Below are positions 10,309-22,445 of a DNA stretch of 64,000 bases, one piece after another. The notes beneath the pieces were generated by a model. That model was not told the origin of the DNA. It did no database searches and saw only the letters and a program-made list of their open reading frames with translations. Position numbers and translations under genes: made by a program. The DNA lies in NCBI RefSeq assembly GCF_033118175.1, contig NC_083697.1:21116001-21180000 (forward strand), written 5' to 3'. The stretch's first letter is position 1. The number at the start of each line of letters is the position of its first letter. Source of the DNA: Dama dama (taxonomy: Eukaryota; Chordata; Mammalia; Artiodactyla; Cervidae).

Positions 10309-10341
10309 GACTACTGGAGTGGGTTGCCATTGCCTTCTCCG
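10309..10341 (-). mobile_element. Bov SINE scrap
   Basis: About 32 bases matching the antisense start of a BovA unit ('gagtgggttgccattgcc' followed by 'ttctcc'), directly beside the 5' end of the YWHAZ retrocopy. Too short to assign to Bov-tA or Bov-A2. Confidence 0.55.
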
Positions 10342-10751
10342 TATAGTGGGTTAATGTTCCTCAAAAGCTCTCGGTTTCATCTTTATATAGTTATATACTT
10401 TGATTGGGAGCCCAAAGAAATAAATTCCCTATCAGTGACAGTCCTTGGGTGAGTGATACCCCAACACTTCTAAAATTAGTTTGAATATTTTTCTGTGAAC
10501 TTTTAAGACAATGTGCTCTAAAACTTGTATTTATTTTAGACTGAAAATACAATCAGATAATTTCTCTGATTTCCGTGGTCAGGAAAAAACCATGAGCATA
10601 CTTTTCTTTTTATATAGGCTCTTTCTTCTATTGGGAGAGAAATAAAAAGAGCAAAATGTATGTATTTGGTACTTTCCCTATTAGTTTTCCTTTTATTATG
10701 CTTCTAAAATAAAGTAGGAGAAATATGTGAGATGTGTTTTTACACATACAG
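10342..10751. other. No recognised feature
   Basis: AT-rich unique sequence between the retrocopy and the next SINE. Nothing recognisable. Confidence 0.5.
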
Positions 10752-10765
10752 ATTGTACTAATGGA

Positions 10766-10984
10766 CTTCCTAGGTGGCTTAGGGGGTAAAGAATCTACCT
10801 GCAATGCAAGAGACACAGGAGGTGCAGGTTCAATCCCTGGGTCAGGAAGATTCCCTGGAGGAGGGTATGGCAAACCACTCCAAGATTCTTGCCTGGAGAA
10901 TCCTATGGACAGAGGAGTCTGGCGGGCTACAGTCCACAAGGTCACAAAGAGCCAGACACGGCTGAAGCAACTAAGGACACACAC
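10766..10984 (+). mobile_element. Bov-tA SINE
   Basis: Full unit with tRNA-derived head ('gtaaagaatctacctgc', 'ggttcaatccc') followed by the BovA body. Target-site duplications 'attgtactaatgga' (10752-10765) and 'attgtcctaatgga' (10985-10998) differ by one base. Confidence 0.95.
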
Positions 10985-10998
10985 ATTGTCCTAATGGA

Positions 10999-11870
10999 AA
11001 ATATAATAGGAGTTATTCAGTGCTCAAAGTAAAAACATGAACTATAATTTAAGCAGTGTTGCTTAAATAACTTATATGTTGACACCTCTCTTTCTAAAAT
11101 TAAAAAAAAAATTTTAACAGCATGAAAATTACGTAATTTTCCCTCATTCAAATTTGAAAATAATATATAAAGTAATATAAAATTTAAAAATCCATAAAAC
11201 ATAGGATTTATAGCATTACACCTAAAATTCAGGATCCTATCAAATTTGTGCTATTAAAAATGTTATTTATCTCATGCAAATCTTTGGCAAAACTATTTCA
11301 GAAAATGCAGTGTGACAGGACACATTTCCTCCTTTCACCAAATCACCTTACTTTTGTGAATTTCTGTCAAAACTTAATTATTAATTCAATGTGGGAGTAA
11401 GAGTGGTCACATTGTTCAGTGGAGAAAATTTTTTTTCTTTTTAATATTCAACTCATAAAGCTATATCAATAGATAACAGAGTTTAACAAATTGATTAGAA
11501 CTAAGATATTTTATTTTTTTTTTCTAGTTACTGTCAGACCAAGAACTAAGACATTTTAAATTGAAGTTGGAAGAACTCTAACTCACATGTGTTATTGGGA
11601 CACAGAAGTTTGAGAAATTAATAATAGAAGTGAATTCTGTTTGATGGCAGTGATATTGAAACTTTTCTTACCCCTCAGATAACATGGTTAATGTGGGGTA
11701 ACCTTACTAGAAGTATCTTATCACATATTTTGTAATTTCATGGGTCTTTCAAAGGATAATTTATTTCTTATATTGTAATAAATAATATTTATTAATAAAA
11801 AATATAGCAGTGCTATTTAATACTCTTCAAGAGACTTTCAATCCAAGAAGAAAAGTCACTTTATAAACTC
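10999..11870. other. AT-rich sequence, nothing recognised
   Basis: Very AT-rich, with several A and T runs. No repeat family or coding frame that I can support. Confidence 0.5.
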
Positions 11871-11874
11871 TGAA

Positions 11875-12060
11875 GCTCATTAACCTTCATAAAATACTGG
11901 TGAGTTAGGTGGCAAATGTTACTCTTCTCAGTTCATAGATGACTGATCTGAAGCACCAAGAGGTTAACTGATTTTTCCAATTCACAAAGCAAGTCACGGC
12001 ACAAAGCGAGGTCGTGCAGAATTCTTGACTGTTGGTTCATATAGGGTTCTACTCTCTGGA
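11875..12060 (+). mobile_element. MIR SINE relic
   Basis: Diverged copy of the MIR core: a 'tcatagatgactgatctga' block aligned to the usual 'ttacagatgaggaaactga', followed by 'agaggttaactg' and 'caaagcaagtcacggc'. MIR is a tRNA-derived SINE that was active before the placental radiation. It explains the minus frame 11933-12163. Confidence 0.7.
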
Positions 12061-12566
12061 CAAATGCTTTATTAAATAAGCTCTTATTGATGATCATTTT
12101 CTGGGTAATGCCATTTGGCATTTGTCCAAATATTTTGCTCATGACACAATTATCAGTTTCCAAACAACAAAACTGTCAGAATTATCCAAATACTATAATA
12201 GTTTGGATCATTACAGTTGAAAAATCAAAGGAAAAATTTCAGGCTGCTTTATCCTAGTGACACTATTAAAATATATGAATATTTTAAAAATTAATAGCTT
12301 GTTTTCACCAATAAGTAAAATAAACATCACATTTAATGTACCTTCTATAAACAAGTCTTCAAATATAATATATAGGAGAAAATTAGACACATTTTTATTT
12401 ATTGTTGCTAATGTAAAAGCAAAAGAATACCCAATTTTTAAAAAAAATTAGTGGTAGTAAGAAAAATAGTAGAACTTGAACACATTGGATGTGATATTGT
12501 TAAAAGCTATGTGATTTAAAAAATGGTCTCCTTTTTATTATTTTCTACCATTGTATGCTTTTTAAA

Positions 12567-12769
12567 GAGCTTCCCCCATGGCTCAGTGATAGAGTCCACC
12601 TGCAAACGCAGGAGACTCAGCTTCATTCCCTGGGTTGGGACGATCCCCTGGAGAAGGAAATGGCAACCCACTCTAGTAATCTTACCTGGGGAATCCCGTG
12701 GACAGACAGCCTGGTGGGCTATAGTCCATGGGGTCACAAAGGAGTCAGACACGACTTAGTGACTAAACA
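12567..12769 (+). mobile_element. Bov-tA SINE
   Basis: tRNA-derived head ('gcttcccccatggctcagtg') plus BovA body ending 'gtgactaaacaa'. The copy is moderately diverged and no clear target-site duplication is visible. Confidence 0.9.
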
Positions 12770-12989
12770 ATGACAAATATATTTTAATTTTTAATTTAAA
12801 ATATTAAAATCAATACATTATTGAGAACAACTTCTAGAACATGTAAAATAATTATTCAAAATAAAAATAAAATTGGAGTGTACATATTTAGCAGTGGACA
12901 TCAATTTGATGTATTTTGACCAGTGATCTAGAGTGTTATTTAATACCAAAACCAATTCAGATAAATAAGAGTGTTTCCCAAGTTGTAAA

Positions 12990-13203
12990 AGGGCTTCCTT
13001 AGTGGCTCAGATGGTAAAGAATTCACCTGCAATGCAGGAGACCTGGGTTCAATCCCTGGGTTTGGAAGATCCCCTAGAGAAGGAAATGTCAACCCACTCC
13101 AGTCTTTTTGCCTGGAGAATTCCATAGACAGAGGAGCCTGGTGGGCTACAGTCCATGGGGTCACAAAGAGTCGGACATGACTGAGTGACTAACACTTTCA
13201 CTT
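12990..13203 (+). mobile_element. Bov-tA SINE, left arm of an inverted pair
   Basis: Complete unit with duplications 'caagttgtaaa' (12979-12989) and 'caagttgtgaaa' (13204-13215). An oppositely oriented Bov-tA starts about 20 bp further on. Confidence 0.95.
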
Positions 13204-13223
13204 CAAGTTGTGAAATGTTGAAA

Positions 13224-13421
13224 CCAGTGAACCAGTGAAGTTGCTCAGTCGTGTCCGACTCTTTTCGACCCCACGGTCTGTAGCCTACCAGGCTCCTCCG
13301 TTCATGGAATTTTCCAGTTAAGAGTACTAGAGTGCGTTGCCGTTTCCTTCTCCAGGAAGATCCTCCCGATTGAGGGATCGAACCCAGGTCTCCTGCATTG
13401 CGCCACCAGGGAAGCCACCAG
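13224..13421 (-). mobile_element. Bov-tA SINE, right arm of an inverted pair
   Basis: Antisense unit, head at the right ('gggaagcc' end), with duplications around 'gaaatgttgaaa' (13212-13223) and 'gaaaatgttgaaa' (13422-13434). Its left duplication overlaps the right duplication of the neighbour, so both insertions used practically the same target. Confidence 0.93.
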
Positions 13422-13539
13422 GAAAATGTTGAAAGATGATCTCATATGTCAGCTTTTCTTTAGTGATGAAATAGAAAGAAGTGATCGTTCAATATTAAAT
13501 AGTGTGATCATTTATTAATTGTATGTATGTGAAACTACT

Positions 13540-13668
13540 TCCCTTTTCTTGCCTCAGTTTCTTCATCTATAAATATGGAAATATTAACATACTTCATAGT
13601 ATGGTTGTGAAAAGTCAATAAAAGACTTAAAATAGTATTTGACATAGAATAAGCAGTTGATGAATATT
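13540..13668 (-). mobile_element. MIR SINE relic
   Basis: Antisense MIR pattern: 'cctcagtttcttcatctata', then 'tatggttgtgaaa' and an 'aataagcagttgatgaat' end. Diverged and partial. Confidence 0.7.
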
Positions 13669-13700
13669 GTGTAATTATTATTAGTTCTCTTTCCAAAATA

Positions 13701-13799
13701 ACCTCCTTCTTTCAGTCAGTTTTTACCTCAGAACCTCCTTACTTCTGTCAGATTTTACCTCAGAACCTCTTTCTTTCTGTCAGATTCTTTACCATCTGA
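13701..13799 (+). repeat. Three tandem ~32-bp units
   Basis: Units at 13701-13732, 13733-13764 and 13765-13799 each begin 'acctc' and carry a 'tgtcag'-like core followed by 'ttttacc'. The third unit runs into sequence resembling an antisense Bov-tA head ('attctttaccatctgagcc'), so the array may have arisen from a SINE scrap. Confidence 0.8.
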
Positions 13800-16210
13800 G
13801 CCACCCGGGATGTACTAGAAGAACTTAAGTTTAAAATTTCTGGATGCTGCTTGATTAGAAAATTTTTCTAGAAATGAAATCAACACTGGAAAATAGATCT
13901 GAGAGATTGGGAAATGGAAAAAGCTGGAGAACTGAACATATTTGAACTCATGGACTAATCCATACATGAAAACAGTTCTATTCATGAGCTCTTCTGATAT
14001 ATGGGGGAATATACTTCCTTTTTCACTTACGTCAATTTGGGATTCTATCTCCAATAATTAAAATTCAATAATTACCACATAAACAGAATTGAATTAAATT
14101 GAATTAAGATTGTTTCCATTGCCACAATTCAACAGTAAACACACTTATCCATTGATTGAAGATATAACTAACAAAAATTAATTATAGAGTAGATTCTAGT
14201 TTAGGATGTTAGTAGCCCCTGATGGAAACTTTTCCAATTCCCAATGTAATGCTTAAGAAGCACCAAAATTAGTAAAGTCTAAATGACACTGAAAATTAGC
14301 ACAGAGTATTATTCTATTGCCAGAACCTGGAAAGAGTTTCCACTAGCAGTAAAGTTGATAAAACAGACCTGAAAAATACCAATCATCATGCACTACAGAA
14401 TTAAAAAAAAAAAATCCTCATTGTGTCAAAGTGAATGGAAATATTTCTCATTCACCATTTCCTCTTTCTGACAAATGGGCTCTATATTAACCTGAAAACT
14501 CTAGGAGCATTTTCTACTGCCTGGTACCTTTGTTTCTCTCTTCCCTTTTTCTTCAACCCCTAAATCCACCATTAGTTTGTTCTCTGTGAGCAAATGTTTG
14601 CTAGGCAGAAGGTAAGATGGAATACTGGGGGTTTATTGTCAACCTGAGTTTCATCAGGATAGGAGAAACTCATTTCAAGATATCATAACTTCACAAGATA
14701 TATGCCTACCAAGGTCAGATTTGGAACAGCAGTTGTGTGTTCTTGCATAGCCTCCAGCTTTAGGTATAAAAATGTAAATCATGCACAGAGAATGAATCTG
14801 GTTAAGACTCCATATATGGAGTGATTCTAAGTGCATTTAGATTTAACATTTTCTGAGGATCAAACTCATTTCACTAGTTAGATTTCTCCTAGTTTTAGAG
14901 TAAGTAAAAAAGAAATAATACACCATTATAAAAATAAGATAAAAACAAGCCATGACCAGTTGGAAGACTAACAGGAGTAACAGACCTCAAAAAAACTAAA
15001 TGACACAGAGAAGGAATATTTTATAAAATTATTTGTCATTCTCAATATACAAAGATCTATGGGTCTTTGATGTGGAAAGAAAAAGCTAAAGAAAAAACTG
15101 GAAGACTAAAATCAACCTGATGTTATAAAAAAAAAGTTTACTGCAACTAAGTAGAATTACATAAAAATTAAAAATTTAACAGCAATGTGAAGATAATATG
15201 GGAAGCACTAAGGAGGAGGATTTCTGCTTTTCCAAAATATTTAATATTTGGCTGACCTTCTTTCAATCTTTGACTTTAGGTTTTTCTAATACTTATTTTT
15301 TTAATACTGAGCTACTGAAAAATAGCTCATGGAAGGAAAAGTTGAAGCAGGAATTTGACAGGTATGAGGAGAGAAAGATGACATCTCTAGTGTAGGTAAA
15401 CCAAAATTTCTACAGGTTGAGACTTTCAGTTCAATCCTACTGGGTTATATGTTCCCCTTAAGAGTAAAGACCTCAAAAATAAGTAAGTGGGAATTGATTT
15501 GTTATTGTATCTGATTTGCTCTTGGGGGGGAAAATTAACACCACCAAATTCATAGAAGCAAATAGTGGAATGATGATTGCCATAGGCTGAGGGGACAGGA
15601 AAATGGGCAGTTATTAATCAGAGGGCAGAAAATTTCAGTTAATTATGATCAATAAGCTCTAGAGATCTGCTATATCCATTGTAACTAAATCAACAACAAT
15701 GGAATGTACACTTAGTTTGTTAAGAATGTAGATCTTAAGTGTTCTTACCAGAATAAGATAATTAATTTTTTTCTTTTTAAGAGAAGAATGCTGAGGATAA
15801 ACAAAGTACCTGGAACAAGAGGGACTTAATATATAATTTAAGTTAATATTCTTTTGTTACAATTAAGCTTTATAGATCAAATAGGTAAAAGTTCAAAATG
15901 AATAAATCTCAATCCCAAACTTACCAGAAATGAGACAAGAGAAAAGCTTAAATGCACATTGTCATTAATGAATTAAAACAAAATTAAGGAATCAGGGGAG
16001 GGGATGGTAAATGTTATAGTAAGTGTTATGATGCTGTGCATTAAATTAGTCAAATGAGATTCTCAAAATATTCATTAGAAATTTGTTCTTAAAAGTGTTA
16101 AAAAACAAACAAACAAAAAAACAAAACAAAAAAAGTGTTCAAAATTTTAGAATGTATGCCTAAAAACAGAATGGATAATGGTAAAATAAAATTTTAATAA
16201 GGATATTCTT
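13800..16210. other. AT-rich sequence, nothing recognised
   Basis: About 2.4 kb with A runs (for example near 14401 and 15128) and an A-rich CAAA-type stretch near 16100-16133. Open frames here (13815-14054 and 15198-15395) have no family motif and are taken as chance. Confidence 0.5.
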
Positions 16211-16412
16211 AGGCTCCCCTGATAGCTCAGATGGTAAAGAATCTGCCTGAAATGCAGGAGACCTGGGTTCAATCTCTGGGTCAGAAAGATCCCCTGGAGA
16301 AGGAAATGGCAACCCACTCCAGTGTTCTTGCCTGGAGAATCCCATGGACAGAGAAGCCTGGTGAGCTACAGTCCATGGGGTCTCAAAGAGTCAAACTTGA
16401 CTGAGCAATTAA
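16211..16412 (+). mobile_element. Bov-tA SINE
   Basis: Complete head and body ('gctcagatggtaaagaatct', then 'ggcaacccactccag'). It ends near 'ctgagcaattaac'. No convincing target-site duplication. Confidence 0.93.
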
Positions 16413-16591
16413 CAGAGACGGACAGAATGATGTTCTTGTTCCTAATTCCTCCCAAAACCTAGAAAGTGAAGGAAGATGGTGACAAGATGTGAAAGGAATA
16501 AAGATAAGTTAATATTGTCTCAAATTATATTCCTTCTTGGTTATGATGAATAGATAAATATGTTTCCAGTGTTCTTTAAACATAAAGTATG

Positions 16592-17128
16592 TCAGAGAGC
16601 ATGGGTTGAGCTCCATGTGGCCCTACAGCAGCTTCCCACTAGCTATTTTACCCCTGGCCGTGTGTATCTGTCCGTTCTACTCTCTCAGTTCGTCCCACAC
16701 GCTCCTTTCCCTGCCGTGTCCAAAGTCTGTTCTCTTCCTCTGTGTCTCTGTTCCTGCCCTGCAAATTGGTTCACCAGTACCATTTTTCTAGATTCCATAT
16801 ATATGAGTTAATATATTATGCAAAATTTGTTTTTCTCTTTCTGACTTACTTCACTCTGTATAACAGACTGTAGGTTTATCCACCTCACTAGAACTGACTC
16901 ACATGTGTTTCTTTTTATGGCTGAGTAATAGTCCATTGTACATATGTACCACAGCTTCCTTATCCACTTATCTGTTGATGGGTGGCATGGGGTGGGTGGT
17001 GGCAGGGAGTTTCAGGAGAGAGGGGACATATGTGCCCTTGTGGCTGATTCATGTTGTTGTATGGCAGAAGCCAACATAATATTCTAAAGCAATTGTCCTC
17101 CAATTAAAAATAACCTTAAAAATAAAAC
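16592..17128. mobile_element. L1 3' end with 5' inversion (twin-priming structure)
   Basis: The left part (16592 to about 16983) is antisense L1: the end of ORF2 and the first part of the 3' UTR. The right part (about 16984-17128) is sense L1 3' UTR ending in an A-rich tail ('ccaattaaaaataacc'). The two parts meet at nearly adjacent consensus positions. 'taaagtatg' flanks the whole unit at 16583-16591 and 17129-17137, so it is a single insertion. Confidence 0.85.
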
Positions 17129-17137
17129 TAAAGTATG

Positions 17138-18599
17138 ACTAGTAGAATTTCTAAAAATTTAAAGTATATTTCTCAAAGTGCTAAAGACTTAAAAAGTTGG
17201 AAAAGCAAGCATGTCGAAAACAAAGAAAAAGCAAGAAAACATTTAAATAAAATTTTAATGACATTAGAATACTGCATTATTTAGTACAGCAAGAAGCCTG
17301 TGAAAATAAATGCATGGTATAGACTCAATTGTTCAACTCAATAAGAAATGACCAAAATGTTAGTGGTGGTTATATTTAGCAGTATGATTATAAATTGGTT
17401 TTTTTTTTCCCTATGAAATTGTCTTTGTTTAATGCATGGAGTGCAAAATTACATTTGTAGTCAGTAAATAAGCTTTTATTTTAAAAAGAGAAGAAGCAAT
17501 TGTGGTGACTGATATAGACTAATTCTAGATTGTAAGGCAGAGCAACAAAGAGCTGAGGAAATTTGAGAAGAACTGAAGTGTTTGAAGCAAGAATTCAGAA
17601 GTATTATAAAAAGATGTACATACTTGTGGGGCAAGAAAGAGGAGAAGATAGCTTATATTTGCAGCTGTGTTTTTCTGAATTTAAAAACTGCTCCTGGGAG
17701 CACAATTTAAATGCAGAAAAAAGCATGATTGATTCTAATAAAATAATAGAGTTTATAAAGTCTGTCTTCCAATTGAGTCAATGTCTTTTTTGTTTGTTTT
17801 TAAGCTATATACTGCACACTTGGGCACTTGATGGTCAAAAGCCCATGAGAGAATTTAAGAGCAAAGGAAAAGATAAAACCCTAATCACAGTATAATTAAC
17901 AAGAGTGTTAAAATATACAAGAAGGTGAGCGATTTCAACAAGTGTTGGATTTTTCTAATCTACCTTCTTTTGGAAATTTGTAGAATTATTAGGAAAAAAT
18001 TCCTGCCTTTGCTTTGCCAGTGCCTTGACAAGTGTCTAATAGTCAAAACTATCATGGCTTCATATTTCTTCCCACACCAAAGTCTCTTTTACATGATTCA
18101 TTTATAAGCATTAACATTTAAGTAACCTATCAAATGTCTAAACCAGACTTTACCATGAATAATGTCAGTTAATAATGCTCTTTGTCTTAAATCAGATTAA
18201 TTTGCATCATCGGTTGGGAGGGGAGTTACCTTGGAGAATCTAAAGCTTTCTCATCGTGACTGTGTTTTGGCCTAAAGCTTATGAGTCACACAGAGCGAGC
18301 AATTCTCTCAGCCCCCTTTCCTCTCTTTGTGCGCAGGAAGTCAGTGAAGTTTCTGGATTCCTTTTGAAAGGAATTATCAATGTCATTCCAAAGATGGACG
18401 TACAGGGGTCAGTGTTTAGGGGCTGACATAAAATAACTATCGCTATTATCTGTTCCACAGGCTCCTTCTGACTCTTATCTTAGGAGGAATGTTTTAAATC
18501 TTTTTCGTTCTACCCACATTGTTTTAAGTAATCAGCATTCCTGTCTTCTACTAAGTATGGGACCTTGTGAAATTTCCTTAATCTTTGTAAAATAAGAGA
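17138..18599. other. Unique sequence with a few regulatory-like motifs
   Basis: No SINE or LINE recognised. The stretch 18190-18440 is less AT-rich and contains a perfect octamer ATTTGCAT (18200-18207) and a strong pyrimidine tract ending in 'gcag' near 18343, which looks like a splice acceptor. The 110-codon frame 17563-17895 has no motif that I recognise. Confidence 0.4.
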
Positions 18600-18745
18600 C
18601 TTAGACTATATTTATTCATTTGTTCATTTAATCTTCCCACACACTTTTAGTTAGTTCTAAGTATGTGTGAGCCATTTGCTGAGAGTTGAGGATATAATTC
18701 TGAATAAAATAACTTTCTATCTTCATGGAGTTTAGGGTTCAATAG
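18600..18745 (-). mobile_element. L2 LINE 3' relic (probable)
   Basis: Weak antisense match to the L2 3' end: 'tattcatttgttcattt', then 'gagttgaggatataattctg' and 'cttcatggagtttaggg', which follow the usual L2 order. Highly diverged. Confidence 0.5.
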
Positions 18746-21700
18746 TGTATGATTTCAAAAATCTTTATATTCCACCATTTATGATTCTATTAGCTCTTCT
18801 ATAACTAAGCTAGAATGTGTCAAGGAGGAATTGAAAAGGTAGACAAGACGCCTACTGGAATTTGCCATGGATGTCATCTCTTCTTATCAGTCCATTACTT
18901 AATTGCTCCAAGAATTACAAAAGCAAGATCTAGCCAAAAGGGAGCTCTGTCTGCCTCCAGGGGTCAGTCTCTCCTTGAAAATCCTTCCCCGAATTGCCTG
19001 AAGCCACTTCTAAGGATCGCAGGCTCTCAGGTAGGAAGAAGCCTTCAAGAATTTTACTTGCATAGAGAAACCAGTCCTAAGTTTTCTTTCAAACGTGAAC
19101 TGAATCTCAAGCAAGTCTTTCCCTTTGATTGAAATAGAGGGGCTTGTGAGGGTGCGTGTGATTTGTACGTTTACATGCACTTTCATATGTCTTTGAAACC
19201 TAGACAAAGATTTTTGCCTTAGGCCACTAAGGGAGTGAATATCACAAAAGGGATTAGCATGCTGTACTTCATAGCATCACATCTTGTATTGGGGTATTAG
19301 ATCATACTTTTAATTCAAATAACTTCACATATGTCCAATTCAAGACAGAATCATGAAGGCACATGACTGAAAAGAGAAAAAAGATTGGCTTTACTTTGAA
19401 ATGAAGCTACTAGGATGGTTTACTTGGAAGACAAATAATCTTCCGAGGGCTTGTACATCCAGCACGAACATTCTAGCCCTACTCAGAGGCTGCTTCATAA
19501 CCACAGGTGTGTGCCATTTAAGATCCACCTGCTGTCTAGGACCCCTCCCCACCTTCTTCATTCTACCTTGTTTGGAAAACTCATTTAGCAATTAACAAAA
19601 TGAAAGCATTCTCCTTCTGGAATTTTGACTTTCAAGGTGGGAATTTAATTTGCAAAACTGCCTGCATCTAATTAAAATGAGTAGTCACTGTTGGTTTGAA
19701 ATGGATTATCTCTGAGAAAATCACACTTCAAATTGTCAAAAGAGGGTTTATATCCTGATTTTGAAAAAGCATCTCCCTCCATTGTAAATGCTTTCTCTGT
19801 TCAGCTGACTGATGCTCATTCAAATTAATGGAATCTAAAACCTGAAGCCATATACTGAAGATGATTGATACTCCAAGGTTAGTTTTATACATAGATGCTT
19901 TACATCACAGTATTTTTGAAAGGATTCTTACTCCTTTTTCCATTGTCTTCTCATTTCTTTCACTTCTGACCACTATTTCTATTGTGTAATATACAACCAA
20001 AGAAGTGATGTTTTAGATTTAGTGAATAAATTTAAAATACTTTCTAGCTCATCAGCTATGTATTTATATTGCACATTTTCACCAAGACTCTTCACAGTTA
20101 ATTTCATGATAGTAATCTGAGAACAACTGTGTCATAATTGGAGGGGGTATAGCTATAATTCTGCCAACTTTCAAACAGAGTTCTGTATGTGCCTGAATCT
20201 CAGAACATTTTAAGGCAAATTAATTTTTACAAGTTTAATCAAAAATTAGATTTCATCTCATGTAATAACTTGCATGGACTTATTTTCTTCCATTGATCAA
20301 CTTGAATTAGTTTGGCTGGTCTAAATATAATAGGTCTACTAACATTTATCATCTTTAGTTAGAGTATTGATAATAGAAAGTATTTACGATATGCTTTTAT
20401 CTATGTGTGTGCTCATGCCTTTTTCTATAGCCAAGTATATCTATACTCAGATCTTTCTTTTTAAGTAAGTCAGTTAACTATTGTATGAACTAAATGATCA
20501 AGAAATAGTAAGGATTGGAGGAACTTGATGTTTTAAATGTAAGTATCATTAAGCTACTGCTCATTATATGTAGTGGTAATGCAAACAAAAAATTGTTTTC
20601 ATGAATCTGAGTAAGGATAAATAATAAAATATTAAGCAAATTTTAGCAATACAAGAAAACAAACAGAGACAGGATATTATATTTTGATGCCTTACTGTCA
20701 GTAAGTTTAGAAAGGATTTTCTAATTATATTCTTTCATTGGGAATAATAGTATTTCACACTATATGAACAAATGTAGTGATTTGACTTAAGTTTTGAATT
20801 TCTGAAGCGATTTGAATGCTTGGAAATATAGAAAAGAGCTACCACTGCTTAATTTTCTTAAATTATTGGAAACCTAATTTGTAATCACAAATAACCAGTG
20901 ATATTAAACAAAACAGTAATATAATGATGTTTAGAAATATCACTCTGAAGTGAACGTGAAATATATATTTTTATACATTTACTTGCATACATATGTTTTG
21001 CTACATTTTGGTGGTTTAGAGCTGATTAGGAATTATCTTTAAGAAAGATATCCAGAACTTAGAAATAGTACTAATAACATTCTGGAAACATTTGCTATGA
21101 CTAATCTGTCCAGATCATGCCACAACGTGTATATAGTTTAAAAGAAAAACAAATGTGCATCATACAGGAATATGCCTGAAAACGAATATTGTGCTAAAAG
21201 AAAGAACATTCAGAGAGAATGGGTGATTATAAACTGCAGAGCAGTAACAGGTATTGAAGAAGAAATGTGAATTATATCAGGAAGATATTTAAAGCACAAA
21301 TCCATTTTGACCACACAGAAATGGGCCTGTACATCAATACTTAAATTTTGTTTTCTGGCGATGTGTTGCTCCCATAAATAACATTGATAGTTGACTTAGC
21401 TAATTTATGGGTTAACCTAGGTCATTCTCATTAATTTACCAAAAGCTTTAAAGCCATTAGTAGCGCTTCCCTTTGATCATTTCTTGAGTTTGCCCCAGGA
21501 TTCTTTTCTAAAACTGTTAGTTTACCTCTCCCATTTTTTATGATATAATCCTCAATCTTTCAGTCAAGTTGTGTGTTCTTTAGGTGTTGATCTGTGCCCC
21601 ACTAAATCATTTCAGTTTTCCTTAATGGGTCAGGATTAAGAGTCTCTAGCTTGAGCACACACTTAGGTGCTTTTTCATGTACAATCCCTATTTCCTTCTA

Positions 21701-21848
21701 TGCCAAGGGCAATGTGGAGTAAATGTCAGCCTTAAAAATTCATACTTTTTATATCTTTGGAAATAATTTTTAGAAAAATTGGGGGGAAAATGACAATTGC
21801 TTGGGGGCATAACCCATAAGAAACAGCAAAATACTCACATCTGCTTCA
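18746..21848. other. About 3 kb with nothing recognised
   Basis: No insertion of any family that I can identify. Frames at 18815-19132 and 19391-19591 have no recognisable domains. Confidence 0.5.
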
Positions 21849-21849
21849 T

Positions 21850-21851
21850 AA

Positions 21852-21882
<31 letters not shown>

Positions 21883-21893
21883 CACATATATAT
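21850..21893 (+). repeat. (TA)n microsatellite
   Basis: About 44 bases of alternating T/A with two interruptions ('tgta' and 'cacata'). Likely length-polymorphic. Confidence 0.95.
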
Positions 21894-22284
21894 CCCACAG
21901 ATTTTGCTATCAATTAGAGAAAGTTTGGCTTAATTTTCTTGTCAGAGCCTCACAAAAAAATAAGCAGATTTGCATCTTGGAATGTGTTCCTGACTCAAAG
22001 GAGGGCAGACTCCACAATCAGAGGTTTCACAAACAATACAGAACATGAGCTAGCCTTGCAAAGGGGTAAATCATACTTACTTCATACATGCTATGCCTGA
22101 TGATGTCTATTCTACTTGCTATATCTCAGCCCATAAAAAATGACAAATTCGACACAAAGTCTTCAGTCTGACACTGAGACATTCACCATAATCTTTCAAC
22201 AATCTTTGCAACCATAACCATGGATCAAAACAGTCGGAAGGTGCAATAATCATATGAAATAAACATGGCTATTTGAGTCAAGAG

Positions 22285-22445
22285 AGATCTGTGTTCAGAT
22301 TTCAGTTCTTCCACTTAAGTTCTCTCTCTCTGTTCATCTATAAATAAGGATGATGGTATCTTTTCTTTGTGTTGAACTGAGATCACTGGAAATAATATGT
22401 TTTTCCTAGTACAATTCCTAGTACTCAGGGAATATGCGTTCAAAA
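22285..22445 (-). mobile_element. MIR SINE relic (probable)
   Basis: Antisense MIR-like order: 'cttccacttaagttctct', 'gttcatctataaataagga', 'gtgttgaactgagatcact', then 'cctagtactcagggaata'. Diverged. Confidence 0.55.

Noticed and set aside
5721..10320. 'tacttggagtg' left of the retrocopy and 'tactggagtgg' right of it as the retrocopy's target duplication
   Set aside because: The right copy belongs to a SINE scrap whose consensus contains 'actggagtggg', so the similarity is probably coincidence.
10766..10984. tRNA genes inside the Bov-tA SINEs
   Set aside because: The A- and B-box-like sequences are those of the tRNA-derived SINE heads; the heads do not fold into complete tRNAs and run directly into BovA bodies.
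13701..13799. CRISPR-like array
   Set aside because: The three 32-bp units are directly abutting without spacers, in a mammalian genome.
17563..17895. 110-codon frame as a small gene
   Set aside because: No domain or signal I recognise, and no upstream promoter-like context; AT-rich DNA gives such frames by chance.
18815..19132. 105-codon frame as a gene
   Set aside because: No recognisable motif; it overlaps an opposite-strand frame and has no splice context that I can defend.
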